Shown here: piece by piece, positions 1 through 6,144 of the stretch
Layout of the letters: each line of letters opens with the position of its first letter
How positions within the stretch are numbered: position 1 is the stretch's first letter
DNA from: JAUYQR01 sp043727195
GTDB lineage: Bacteria > Pseudomonadota > Alphaproteobacteria > Rhodobacterales > Rhodobacteraceae
Reading direction: 5' to 3'
Assembly (NCBI GenBank): GCA_043727195.1
Contig: JAYSYZ010000203.1
Coordinates: forward strand, 1 to 9,043
DNA: 9,043 bases
Position numbers and translations under genes: made by a program
Notes under the pieces: generated by a model
Database searches by the model: none
What the model saw: the letters and a program-made list of their open reading frames with translations, nothing else
What the model was told of the DNA's origin: nothing

Positions 1-72
1 TCCTCTCGCTCCGACCAATTCCCGGTTCATTTTGCCACCATTCCGCTGCCCGCGCAGGCGGTCCTGGCAGGT
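1..72. other. Left edge, no supported gene
   Basis: The 72 bases downstream of the dehydrogenase stop hold no clear terminator hairpin. A minus-strand ATG at 28-30 could begin a further gene of the same operon that runs off the left edge, but only ten codons are visible and the ribosome site is weak. I do not call it as a gene. Confidence 0.3.
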
Positions 73-975
73 CTAGGTCCGTGCCCGCCATTGCTGCGCG
101 ATATAGGTGGCGGTCATCAGATCCAGATGGGCACCGCCGCCGTTCTTGGCGATGGTGATTTCGTCGTCGGACCGTCGGGCAAACAGTGCGGGGTCGTCGT
201 AGAAATCGGCGATCACGTCACCTTCTGTGATCGCACCCGACGCCAGCGGTGCCATCAGATCACCGATGTGGTGCACCGTCGTGGCGCGGGCATCGACGAA
301 GATGCGCGCGCGCGCCATGGCGGTGTCGTCCACCTCGCGCATGGCCGGGGTGTAGGCGCCGATCAGGTCGAGGTGCTGGCCCGGTTGCAGCCAGGCACCC
401 ATGACCAGCGGCTCGGATGACATTGTGCAGGTGCAGATCACATCGGCTGCCCGTACCGCCTGTTCCAGATCGTTCGCGACCGGCAGGCCCATGCTTTCGG
501 CGGTGGCACGGGTGCGGCTCCACACCACAAATCGCGCCTGGGGCCACAGCGACCGGTACGCCTCGACCATCGAGCGGGCCACGGTTCCTGCGCCGACGAG
601 CAGGAAGTTCCGGCTGTCGCGGCGGGCCAGCCGGCTTGCCGCGAGCAGGCTGTCGCCGGCTGTCTTCCACTTTGTCACCAGACGAAAATCGATCAGTGCT
701 GTCAACTCGCCCGTCGTGTCGTCGAAAAGGTTGACGATCCCGTTCACGGTGGCCTTGCCGCGCCCCGCGTTGCCCGGCACGATGGTGCCCACTTTGACCA
801 GCGACCCGAGGCCGTCGATCCAGGCCGCCCGGTCCAAGAGCGTGTCGGGGCCGCGATACAACAACAGATCCGCGATCTCTGCCCGTGGCAACCGGTGTCC
901 TGCCTCCAGCGCCGCCGTCAGGCCCTGCCAGTTCAGCAAAGCCTCGGCATCCCTGCCGATGGTTTCCGCGTTCAT
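73..975 (-). CDS. Ornithine cyclodeaminase / mu-crystallin family NAD(P)-dependent protein
   Basis: This 300-residue protein has the fold order of the OCD/mu-crystallin family: an N-terminal substrate part (KVGT at 61-64, then a GKATVNG-LFDD stretch at 73-86 and ALID at 93-96) and a Rossmann part with the dinucleotide loop VGAGTVARS at 127-135. Family members are cyclodeaminases, ketimine or pyrroline-2-carboxylate reductases, or amino-acid dehydrogenases in the cytoplasm. Two family positions look altered. The usual TxxRTAA motif reads TKWKTAGDS at 101-109 (Arg to Lys). The usual GxDxPGKxE segment reads GAYTPAMRE at 206-214, without the Asp thought to be catalytic in true ornithine cyclodeaminase. 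A genuine cyclodeaminase is therefore unlikely, and an imine reductase or dehydrogenase is a better guess. The ATG overlaps the upstream HAD stop as ATGA, and an AAGAGGAGG ribosome site lies 7 nt before it, so the start is firm. It is the last visible gene of its operon. Confidence 0.9.
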   Translation of the reverse strand: MNAETIGRDAEALLNWQGLTAALEAGHRLPRAEIADLLLYRGPDTLLDRAAWIDGLGSLVKVGTIVPGNAGRGKATVNGIVNLFDDTTGELTALIDFRLVTKWKTAGDSLLAASRLARRDSRNFLLVGAGTVARSMVEAYRSLWPQARFVVWSRTRATAESMGLPVANDLEQAVRAADVICTCTMSSEPLVMGAWLQPGQHLDLIGAYTPAMREVDDTAMARARIFVDARATTVHHIGDLMAPLASGAITEGDVIADFYDDPALFARRSDDEITIAKNGGGAHLDLMTATYIAQQWRART

Positions 976-1595
976 AGCCCCGCCTCCTCTTCGCTCAACA
1001 ACCCCTCGGCCACCAGCCGTGCCGCCCAGCCTTGCCAGCTTTCGAACTGATGGGTGCGCCAGCCGCGCCGGGCCGCCGCCGTGATGTTTTCCGCCTTGTC
1101 ATCGGTGAACAGCAACCGGTCGGGGGCAATGCCGCAATCCACCTCGACCATCTGGTAAATCCGCGGGTCGGGTTTCACCACCCCCATCCGGCCCGAGACA
1201 TATTCCCGGTCGAATTCCCCCAGAAAATCCAGCTTGTCGCGGGCTTCCTCATAGGCATAACTCCCGAAATTCGTGAGCGAAAACACCCGAACGCCATTGC
1301 GGCGCAAGGCCCGCAACAAAGCGATTGATCCTTCGATGCGCGGGGAGGCCAGCTCGATCCAGCGATCATACCACATGCGGATTTCCACCGCCAAGTCTGG
1401 ATGCAGATCAGCCGCCTCATAGATGGTCTCGCGGAACAACGCGCCAGCATCGACGCGCAGGTTCATTCCGTGCAGGTCCACCGCCGCGAACAGGGCGCGC
1501 CGCCTGTCCACCCCGATCACCCGGTCGTAGAACGCTTCGGGCTGCCAGCAGGTCAGCACATTGCCGATGTCGAAGATGACTGCCTCAGGCTGCAT
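972..1595 (-). CDS. HAD-family hydrolase (YihX / haloacid dehalogenase-like phosphatase)
   Basis: The 207-residue product carries the four HAD motifs in order: FDIGNVL at 8-14 with nucleophile Asp9, SLTN at 106-109 (motif II), Lys141 in a KPDP context (motif III) and TDD at 164-166 (motif IV, metal binding). The second Asp of the usual DxD motif I is replaced by Gly-Asn (DxGN). This is typical of the YihX-like subgroup, which includes sugar-phosphate phosphatases and dehalogenase-like proteins. A helical cap lies between motifs I and II (about 15-100). It is probably a cytoplasmic small-molecule phosphatase of unknown substrate. The ATG has an AGAGGAAG ribosome site 4-5 nt upstream and overlaps the transporter's end by 11 bp. 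Its own stop overlaps the next gene as ATGA, so it is the middle gene of a coupled trio. Confidence 0.9.
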   Translation of the reverse strand: MQPEAVIFDIGNVLTCWQPEAFYDRVIGVDRRRALFAAVDLHGMNLRVDAGALFRETIYEAADLHPDLAVEIRMWYDRWIELASPRIEGSIALLRALRRNGVRVFSLTNFGSYAYEEARDKLDFLGEFDREYVSGRMGVVKPDPRIYQMVEVDCGIAPDRLLFTDDKAENITAAARRGWRTHQFESWQGWAARLVAEGLLSEEEAGL

Positions 1596-2517
1596 GCCGC
1601 TTCCTCTGCGCCGTTTCCCGCCACAGGGTATAGAGCCCCGATCCGCAGATCAGCGCAATCCCCGCCCAGGCGGTCAGGTCCGGCAAGGTGCCGAAAATCG
1701 CGGCACCCCAGAAGATGGCGGCAGGCATCCCGACATATTCGAACGGGGCCACCAGCCCCGCTTCGGTGGTGCGGTATGCCTGCGTCACCATCATGCCGCC
1801 GATGCCGACCGCAAGGCCGGTGGCAAGGAAGATCGGCCAATCCGCCAGCGGCGGCCAGATCCACGGGCGGAACAGGAACCCCCACAGCTTGTCATCCGTG
1901 GCCAGATGCCCGTCGCCTGCCCAAAGGCCCATCGCGGCGCTGACCACAACGAACCCCGCCTGCACGTAGAACCCCAGCGTCATCGCGCTTTCCGTGCCGC
2001 CCATATGCCGCGCCAAAAGATTGCCGGCGGCATAAAGCACCGCCGAGATCAGCACCAGCACCGCCGCGGGCTGAATGACCCCCGCACCGGGCCGCAGCAT
2101 GATGATCACGCCCACCATGCCGATGATCACCGCCATCCAGCGCCTTGGCCCCACGGTTTCAGACAGGACCACCACCGACAGCACGGTGATGACGATCGGG
2201 CTGACAAAAGCCACCGCCACCGCGTCGGCAAGCGGCATGGCCGCAAGGCCGATGAAAAAGGTGACGTTGGATACCATCACGATCGCCACGCGCAACAGAT
2301 GCGTGCGGGGGCGAGCGGTGACCAACTGCCGGAACCCGGTGCCGGAAAAGGCGATGAAGCAGAGGATGAAGGCCAAAGCCACGATTGCCCGGATCAGGAT
2401 CACCTGATGCAGCGCATAGCCGCCAGACAGGAACTTGATCGCCACATCGTTGACCGAAAAGATGATCGTGCCGCCAGCAGCGAAAAGAATCCCGGTCAGG
2501 GCTTGAGAGCGTGCCAT
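1585..2517 (-). CDS. DMT-superfamily (EamA) transporter
   Basis: With this start the product is 310 residues, the usual size of a ten-helix drug/metabolite transporter with two EamA repeats (about residues 5-142 and 150-298). Hydrophobic helices are clear, for example at 8-29, 38-56, 76-95, 99-118, 127-142, 151-168, 180-199, 228-246, 260-276 and 281-298. The first repeat ends in the family's LSE plus GPRRW-GVIIMLRPG pattern (119-144). The second contains the AYRTTEAGLVAPFEY signature (247-261). Such carriers export or import small metabolites across the inner membrane, and the substrate is not predictable. The reading frame is open back to a GTG at 2617-2619, with another ATG at 2566-2568. 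I prefer the ATG at 2515-2517 because the extra 17 or 34 residues are Pro/Arg/His-rich and unlike family N-termini, but no start has a convincing ribosome site. It overlaps the HAD gene by 11 bp. Confidence 0.87.
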   Translation of the reverse strand: MARSQALTGILFAAGGTIIFSVNDVAIKFLSGGYALHQVILIRAIVALAFILCFIAFSGTGFRQLVTARPRTHLLRVAIVMVSNVTFFIGLAAMPLADAVAVAFVSPIVITVLSVVVLSETVGPRRWMAVIIGMVGVIIMLRPGAGVIQPAAVLVLISAVLYAAGNLLARHMGGTESAMTLGFYVQAGFVVVSAAMGLWAGDGHLATDDKLWGFLFRPWIWPPLADWPIFLATGLAVGIGGMMVTQAYRTTEAGLVAPFEYVGMPAAIFWGAAIFGTLPDLTAWAGIALICGSGLYTLWRETAQRKRHAA

Positions 2518-2670
2518 GACGGGCAGATGAGACCGCGGGCACGGCGGCGTCTGTTCTGGGCGCGACATCGCGGCGGCGTGGACGGCTGATCGCCGCTGCT
2601 GGGCTGGATGGTGCGACACGGCAGGTGCCGCCGGAGCCAGAGAAACGCCAAGTCAGCGCAGGTCAGAGCG

Positions 2671-2685
2671 CATCCGTGTCGGATG
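2671..2685 (-). terminator. Perfect 6-bp hairpin just after the small coiled-coil gene
   Basis: CATCCG and CGGATG form a perfect inverted repeat with a 3-nt loop, starting 3 nt beyond the stop of the minus-strand gene at 2689-2955 and lying about 150 bp before the transporter start. There is no T-tract on either side, so it is not a standard intrinsic terminator. It could act as a 3'-end stabiliser, a weak attenuator between the small gene and the downstream trio, or be chance. Confidence 0.3.
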
Positions 2686-2688
2686 TCG

Positions 2689-2955
2689 TCAGGGATTGGT
2701 TGCGGGCGCTGTCGCAGGTGCCGCTTCGGTTTCTGTCGCTGGTGCCACGACCGCTGCTGCCGCCGCGTCAACCTGCGCCTGCAGGGCCGCGATCTGGCCG
2801 GTCAGTGTGGAATTTTCACCTTGCAGTGCAGTCACGGCTTCGGTCTTTGCGGCCAGGTCAGCCTGCAATCCCGTCACCTTCTGACTGGTCTGATAGGCGT
2901 AGAAACCGAGGATCGCCGTCGATGCAAACAGGATGCCCAAGATCAGGTTTCTCAT
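2689..2955 (-). CDS. Small membrane-anchored coiled-coil protein, hypothetical
   Basis: This 88-residue protein belongs to no family I recognise by name. Residues 1-21 form one hydrophobic segment (MRNLILGILFASTAILGFYA), either an uncleaved anchor or a signal anchor. Residues about 22-65 form a heptad-like helix with regularly spaced Leu/Val/Ala (QKVTGLQADLAAK..VTALQGENSTLTGQIAALQAQV), predicting a coiled coil. Residues 66-88 are an Ala/Pro/Thr/Glu-rich, probably disordered tail. The layout suggests a bitopic inner-membrane protein that oligomerises, with the coiled coil on one face of the membrane. I chose the ATG at 2953-2955 because GGGAG lies about 8 nt upstream. The frame extends five codons further to a TTG at 2968-2970, which would swallow that ribosome site. 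It could share a transcript with the transporter operon that begins about 170 bp downstream. Confidence 0.7.
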   Translation of the reverse strand: MRNLILGILFASTAILGFYAYQTSQKVTGLQADLAAKTEAVTALQGENSTLTGQIAALQAQVDAAAAAVVAPATETEAAPATAPATNP

Positions 2956-3127
2956 CAGCCACTCTCCCAACGCCGGTCAACGCAGGCCGAACTGACCACA
3001 ACCCCGGTCCCCGCACAAGCCATTTCCTTGACTGCCATCGGTCAGCCCATATGGTGAAATACCATGGCGGTACTCCGGCAACCCTTTGCTATTTCTTGAG
3101 ATCTCGTCCTGCCCTGCTGCGCGATAG
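2956..3127. promoter_or_regulatory. 172-bp gap between the two minus-strand gene groups
   Basis: No gene is supported here. The AT-richer part (about 3045-3110) is the likely promoter region for the small coiled-coil gene and possibly the downstream trio. It contains a short inverted repeat ATGGT-GAAAT-ACCAT at 3051-3065, next to a CCATATGG palindrome at 3048-3055. Either could be an operator-like site, but both are short. On the minus strand a TGGTATTTC sequence resembles an extended -10, but no properly spaced -35 accompanies it. No T-tailed hairpin follows the stop at 3128, so read-through from the upstream operon is possible. Confidence 0.3.
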
Positions 3128-3571
3128 TTAGCGCAGCACCCTGTCCAGCATATCCAGAAACCGGCTTCGGTCGGCCTTTGAAAACGGCCGCCCGCCACCC
3201 TGCCGGAACGGGTCGGCTGACCTGAGGTCGGTCATCAGGTCGCGTGTCGCCAGCGCCATGCCGACGTTGGCCGCCGTCAGCTCTTCGCCATTGTGCTTTA
3301 GCACGCGCGCCCCGGCGGCCACGCAGCGGGCGGCCAAGGGGATATCCCCGGTGACCACCACATCCCCCGGCGCGCAGTGATCGGCAATCCACTTGTCGGC
3401 CTCATCCGGGCCGGCGGCCACGAACACGCTTTCCACCAGCGGGTTTGCCGACGGTCTGATCCCGCCGTTCGAGACCAGCACCATTCCGACGCCCAGTCTG
3501 GTCGCCACCCGCTCTGCCTCGGCTTTGACCGGGCAGGCGTCGGCGTCGATGAAAATCCGGCGAGAAATCAT
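3128..3571 (-). CDS. YaiI/YqxD family protein (DUF188, UPF0178)
   Basis: The product is 147 residues, the usual size for this family. It begins with the hallmark IFIDADACPVK (6-16) and continues with SNGGIRP (34-40), VAAGPDEADKWI (51-62) and the VTGDIPLAA core (73-81). It closes with the GEELTAANV, RDLM and GGGRPFSKADRSRF blocks (95-138). The acidic residues Asp9, Asp11, Asp56, Asp59 and Asp76 are arranged as in the PIN-like/NYN nuclease fold to which DUF188 is assigned, but no cellular role is firmly established. The ATG at 3569-3571 overlaps the stop of the preceding CAP gene as ATGA. I prefer it to a start 24 bases upstream, which would add eight residues not seen in the family. It is the last gene of the AEC-fghA-CAP-YaiI group. 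Confidence 0.92.
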   Translation of the reverse strand: MISRRIFIDADACPVKAEAERVATRLGVGMVLVSNGGIRPSANPLVESVFVAAGPDEADKWIADHCAPGDVVVTGDIPLAARCVAAGARVLKHNGEELTAANVGMALATRDLMTDLRSADPFRQGGGRPFSKADRSRFLDMLDRVLR

Positions 3572-4029
3572 CGGGCAGCGAACACCTGCACCCAATAATA
3601 TCGCAAGGCCGAACGGCTGCCCGACAGCGGCTTGTCATCCGGCTGGTAGACGACCGCAATCCCGGTGTCCCGCATCCGGCAGTTCAACATGTTGCGGCGG
3701 TGGCCCGCGCTTTTCAGCCAGTCTGATACCACCTCGGGCACCGAAGATTGCCCTGCCGCGATATTTTCGGCCGCCGCGCCATAGCGGTAGCCTTGTTGGC
3801 TGATCCGCCCCGACAAACGGTTGCCGTCCCGGCCGGAATGGCCGAAAAAGTTCTGCTCCGCCATCGCCGTCGCGTGACCCTTTGCCGCCGCCGCCAGACG
3901 GGGGTTCATGACCAGCGCAGGGCATCCCGCCCTTTGCCGCGCGCCGTTGACCGCTGCTAGGACCGCGTCGGCCTGACCTGCCGATGCCGGCGCGGCAAGG
4001 ATCAGCATCAGCAGCGCCGCCCTAAGCAT
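3568..4029 (-). CDS. Secreted CAP/SCP-domain protein
   Basis: The 153-residue product starts with a cleavable Sec signal peptide (MLRAALLMLILAAPASA, likely cut after Ala17) followed by one CAP (SCP-like, PF00188) domain. Conserved CAP positions are visible: His64 in FFGHSG, Glu89 in AAENIA, and GHRRNML at 109-115 with His110, then DTGIAVVYQ. Cys36 and Cys117 could form a disulfide in the periplasm. Bacterial CAP proteins are exported and their functions are mostly unknown; proposed roles include envelope, lipid or protein binding. The ATG at 4027-4029 overlaps the end of the S-formylglutathione hydrolase gene by 8 bp. An ATG five codons upstream (4042-4044) would give MLRRCMLR and also a workable signal peptide, and neither has a strong ribosome site. 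The open frame continues 67 codons upstream of the chosen start but is antisense-like noise over fghA. Confidence 0.88.
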   Translation of the reverse strand: MLRAALLMLILAAPASAGQADAVLAAVNGARQRAGCPALVMNPRLAAAAKGHATAMAEQNFFGHSGRDGNRLSGRISQQGYRYGAAAENIAAGQSSVPEVVSDWLKSAGHRRNMLNCRMRDTGIAVVYQPDDKPLSGSRSALRYYWVQVFAAR

Positions 4030-4852
4030 GCAGCGCCGCAGCATGGAAGGCGACATGTTCCTCCATGAAGGTGGAGATGAAGAAATAACTGTGGTCATAG
4101 CCCTTCTGCATTCTGAACGCCCCCCCTTGCCGGGCTGTGACCATCGCTTCGGCGAGGGCCTCGGGGCGCAGCTTTTCCAGAAACTGGTCCGCGGTGCCCT
4201 GATCCACCAGCATCGGCCCGTCAAAGCCACGCTTCCGCATCAGAAGTGTTGCATCATGCGCCGCCCATGTCGTCTCGTCCGGGCCGAGATAGGCAAGAAA
4301 CTGCGGACGGCCCCAGTCGCTGGCCGTCGGGTTGCAGATCGGCGCAAATGCCGAGACAGAGCGAAAGCGGCCCGGAAAGCTCATCGCGATGGTCAGGGCG
4401 CCGTGCCCGCCCATCGAATGGCCGGTGATGCTTTGGGCGGCTTCGGCCACCGGAAAGGCATTGAACAGGATGCGGGGCAGTTCGTCGGTCAGGTAATCCC
4501 ACATTTGGAAATGCGGGGCCCAGGGCGCACGCACCGCGTTGACATAGAACCCCGCCCCCTGTCCCAGATCGAAGGCTGCCGCATTGGCGACGGTATCGCC
4601 GCGCGGACTGGTATCCGGAAACACCAGCGCGATGCCCATCTCTGACGCCCATCGCTGTGCGCCAGCCTTCACCATCGCATTTTCATGCGTGCAGGTCAGG
4701 CCGGACAGGAACCACAGCAGTGGCACCGGCCCCTCTTCGGCCTGTTCGGGCAGAAACAACCCAAAGGTCATCTCGCCGCCGCAGACCTCGGAAGCGTGGG
4801 CATAGACCCCCTGCACGCCGCCGAACGCACGGTTTTCCGATATTGTCCGCAT
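4022..4852 (-). CDS. fghA: S-formylglutathione hydrolase
   Basis: This 276-residue esterase-D-like alpha/beta hydrolase converts S-formylglutathione to formate and glutathione, the last step of glutathione-dependent formaldehyde oxidation in the cytoplasm. The catalytic triad is readable: Ser146 in GHSMGGHG (144-151), Asp222 in DQGTADQFL (217-225) and His254 in GYDHSYFF (251-258). The oxyanion-side block FLSGLTCTHENAM (48-60) and the PDTSPRG segment (79-85) are also characteristic and leave little doubt about the family. Its length is normal. The start lies 3 bp after the stop of the AEC permease, and the end overlaps the CAP gene by 8 bp. The usual partner, glutathione-dependent formaldehyde dehydrogenase (adhC/flhA type), is not in this window. 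Confidence 0.96.
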   Translation of the reverse strand: MRTISENRAFGGVQGVYAHASEVCGGEMTFGLFLPEQAEEGPVPLLWFLSGLTCTHENAMVKAGAQRWASEMGIALVFPDTSPRGDTVANAAAFDLGQGAGFYVNAVRAPWAPHFQMWDYLTDELPRILFNAFPVAEAAQSITGHSMGGHGALTIAMSFPGRFRSVSAFAPICNPTASDWGRPQFLAYLGPDETTWAAHDATLLMRKRGFDGPMLVDQGTADQFLEKLRPEALAEAMVTARQGGAFRMQKGYDHSYFFISTFMEEHVAFHAAALHA

Positions 4853-4855
4853 AAG

Positions 4856-5782
4856 CTACCCCGTTACCAATGCAATCACGCCCGTAACGGTCAGCACCGA
4901 CACTGCCGTCGAGATCAGGATCGCCGTCGACACCCGCTGCGGTGCCACACCGTAATGCTGCGCCAGAATGAAAACGTTGCCTGCAACGGGCAACGCAGCC
5001 GCCGCGATCATCACACCCGCCGCATACGGTGCTACGTCGAAGAGGTAAAGCGCGGCGAACGCAACTGCCCCAGGATGCAGAACCAGCTTGGCGAAAGTCA
5101 GCCAGACCGCCACTTGCGCCCGCTCGGCACTGCGCCCCGCCAGCGACGCGCCGATGGCAAACAAGGCGCACGGGGTGGCGGCTGCCCCCAGAAGCGTCAG
5201 GAGTTCATTGACCGGTACCGGCAGGGTCCATCCGGTGAGGCCCCAGACGATCCCAAGCCCGGTCGATCCGATCATCGGGTTCCGTGCAAGGCCCAGCGCC
5301 AGAACCCGGAAGGTGCCGAAGTTGACACGACCGGACCTGAGGCCGGTGATCAGCATCGTCAACACCGACGAAAAAACAATCAAATCAAACGCCAGCACCA
5401 AGAGCACGGGTCCGACAGCGGCGGGGCCCAATAGCAGCGCAAGCATTGGAATGCCGAGGAAACCGACATTGCCGATCACGCCGGTGTGCGCCTCGAACAC
5501 TGCTTCTTCAAGGCCGCTTCCCCGCAACCGGGCAACGGTGGCCACCAGCAGCCAGACGGCGGTCGTCCCGGCCAGATAGGCGGCGACGAACTGCCAGCTG
5601 AAGATCGCCGCGACATCCAGATTGGCAGCAAAGCCGAAAAGCATCGCTGACAGCGCGAAGTAGAACACGAATTTGGTCAGGTAAGCCGTCGCTTCGGGTG
5701 AGAAGAACCGGGTCCGTCCTGCCAGATAGCCCAGTCCGATCACAGCGAAGAATGGCAATGTCTTGAGGAGGATCGCCAGCAT
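4856..5782 (-). CDS. AEC-family (auxin efflux carrier type) permease
   Basis: From the ATG at 5780-5782 the protein has 308 residues with about ten hydrophobic helices in two five-helix halves, the normal AEC size. Family landmarks are the N-terminal PFFAVIGLGYLAGR (10-23), the half-helix THTGVIGNVGFLGIPM region (about 99-113), RNPMI (167-171), TPCALFAIGASLAG (203-216) and PVAGNVFILAQHYG (265-278). AEC proteins are inner-membrane carriers for organic acids such as malate or malonate, or other anions, and the substrate here is unknown. The open frame extends 50 codons further upstream but those residues are Arg/Pro-rich and non-hydrophobic. The chosen ATG has AAGGGGG directly before it. The gene heads the minus-strand operon with fghA, CAP and YaiI. 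Confidence 0.92.
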   Translation of the reverse strand: MLAILLKTLPFFAVIGLGYLAGRTRFFSPEATAYLTKFVFYFALSAMLFGFAANLDVAAIFSWQFVAAYLAGTTAVWLLVATVARLRGSGLEEAVFEAHTGVIGNVGFLGIPMLALLLGPAAVGPVLLVLAFDLIVFSSVLTMLITGLRSGRVNFGTFRVLALGLARNPMIGSTGLGIVWGLTGWTLPVPVNELLTLLGAAATPCALFAIGASLAGRSAERAQVAVWLTFAKLVLHPGAVAFAALYLFDVAPYAAGVMIAAAALPVAGNVFILAQHYGVAPQRVSTAILISTAVSVLTVTGVIALVTG

Positions 5783-6144
5783 CCCCCTTGGTGTCACGCC
5801 GCGCCGCCGCCGGCAAGGGCAGGGCAATCGTCGATGTGCCAGCGCAGTGTTTCCCGTTCCGAACCAATCGCTACTTTGCGGCGGGATCATGGCAGAACAG
5901 GCGCGAAGACGTTGTTGCGTTTGTGGCGACAACAGCCTTCGAAACGTGGCGTTGTGGAAAAACCGGCAAAAAGCCGTGGTTTACCAACATATCCTGCAAG
6001 GCGTTGTCCAACCGCAGGCGATGCAACCGCAACCATGATTCCTTGCAGAATATGAACTCATTAGCTTCACGATTTGGCCAAAGTCTGCCGCTATCCGGCA
6101 ACATGAGGGTCTCCGCAGATGGGAATGCGGATGGGGGCAAATAA
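5783..6144. promoter_or_regulatory. Divergent intergenic region between AEC permease and protein kinase
   Basis: These 362 bases separate two divergently transcribed genes and must hold the promoters of both operons. It is AT-richer than the flanking genes, especially from about 5930 to 6080. Weak -35-like TTGCAG occurs at 6043-6048 but no good -10 sits 16-18 nt downstream, so no promoter is called. Visible structures are a bulged hairpin (5960-5982, listed separately) and a looser inverted repeat GTTGT...ACAAC at 5911-5933. A 49-codon plus-strand frame (5889-6038) has a GCGGGA-like sequence before its ATG, but nothing else supports it. A run GGGGG at 6133-6137 is the probable ribosome site for the kinase. 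Confidence 0.5.
5960..5982. other. Bulged hairpin with A/T-rich flanks in the divergent region
   Basis: CGGC (5964-5967) and GCCG (5973-5976) enclose an AAAAA loop. The stem continues outward as AAAC (5960-5963) pairing with GTTT (5979-5982) across a 2-nt TG bulge, giving an 8-bp stem. On the minus strand the stem runs into a GTTTTTCC stretch, so it looks like an intrinsic terminator for minus-strand transcription. However, no minus-strand gene lies upstream of it in the sense needed. It could bound a small RNA, act in the 5' leader of one operon, or be chance. Confidence 0.3.

Noticed and set aside
401..1084. 227-codon plus-strand frame opposite the OCD-family and HAD genes
   Set aside because: It lies entirely antisense to two well-supported genes. 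Its product is low-complexity Ser/Arg/Pro-rich and resembles no protein family.
1561..2589. 342-codon plus-strand frame opposite the DMT transporter
   Set aside because: Its His/Asp/Arg/Gln-rich composition is the reverse complement of hydrophobic codons. The minus strand encodes a clear ten-helix carrier.
2518..2619. N-terminal extension of the DMT transporter from GTG 2617-2619
   Set aside because: The extra residues are Pro/Arg/His-rich and precede the first helix by too far for the family. It remains possible, since no start has a strong ribosome site.
4030..4230. 67-codon N-terminal extension of the CAP protein
   Set aside because: It lies over the fghA coding sequence in another frame and would bury the clear signal peptide inside the protein.
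5788..6144. 118-codon plus-strand frame across the divergent region
   Set aside because: Its irregular composition, lack of a ribosome site and lack of domain pattern suggest chance. The region is needed for two promoters.
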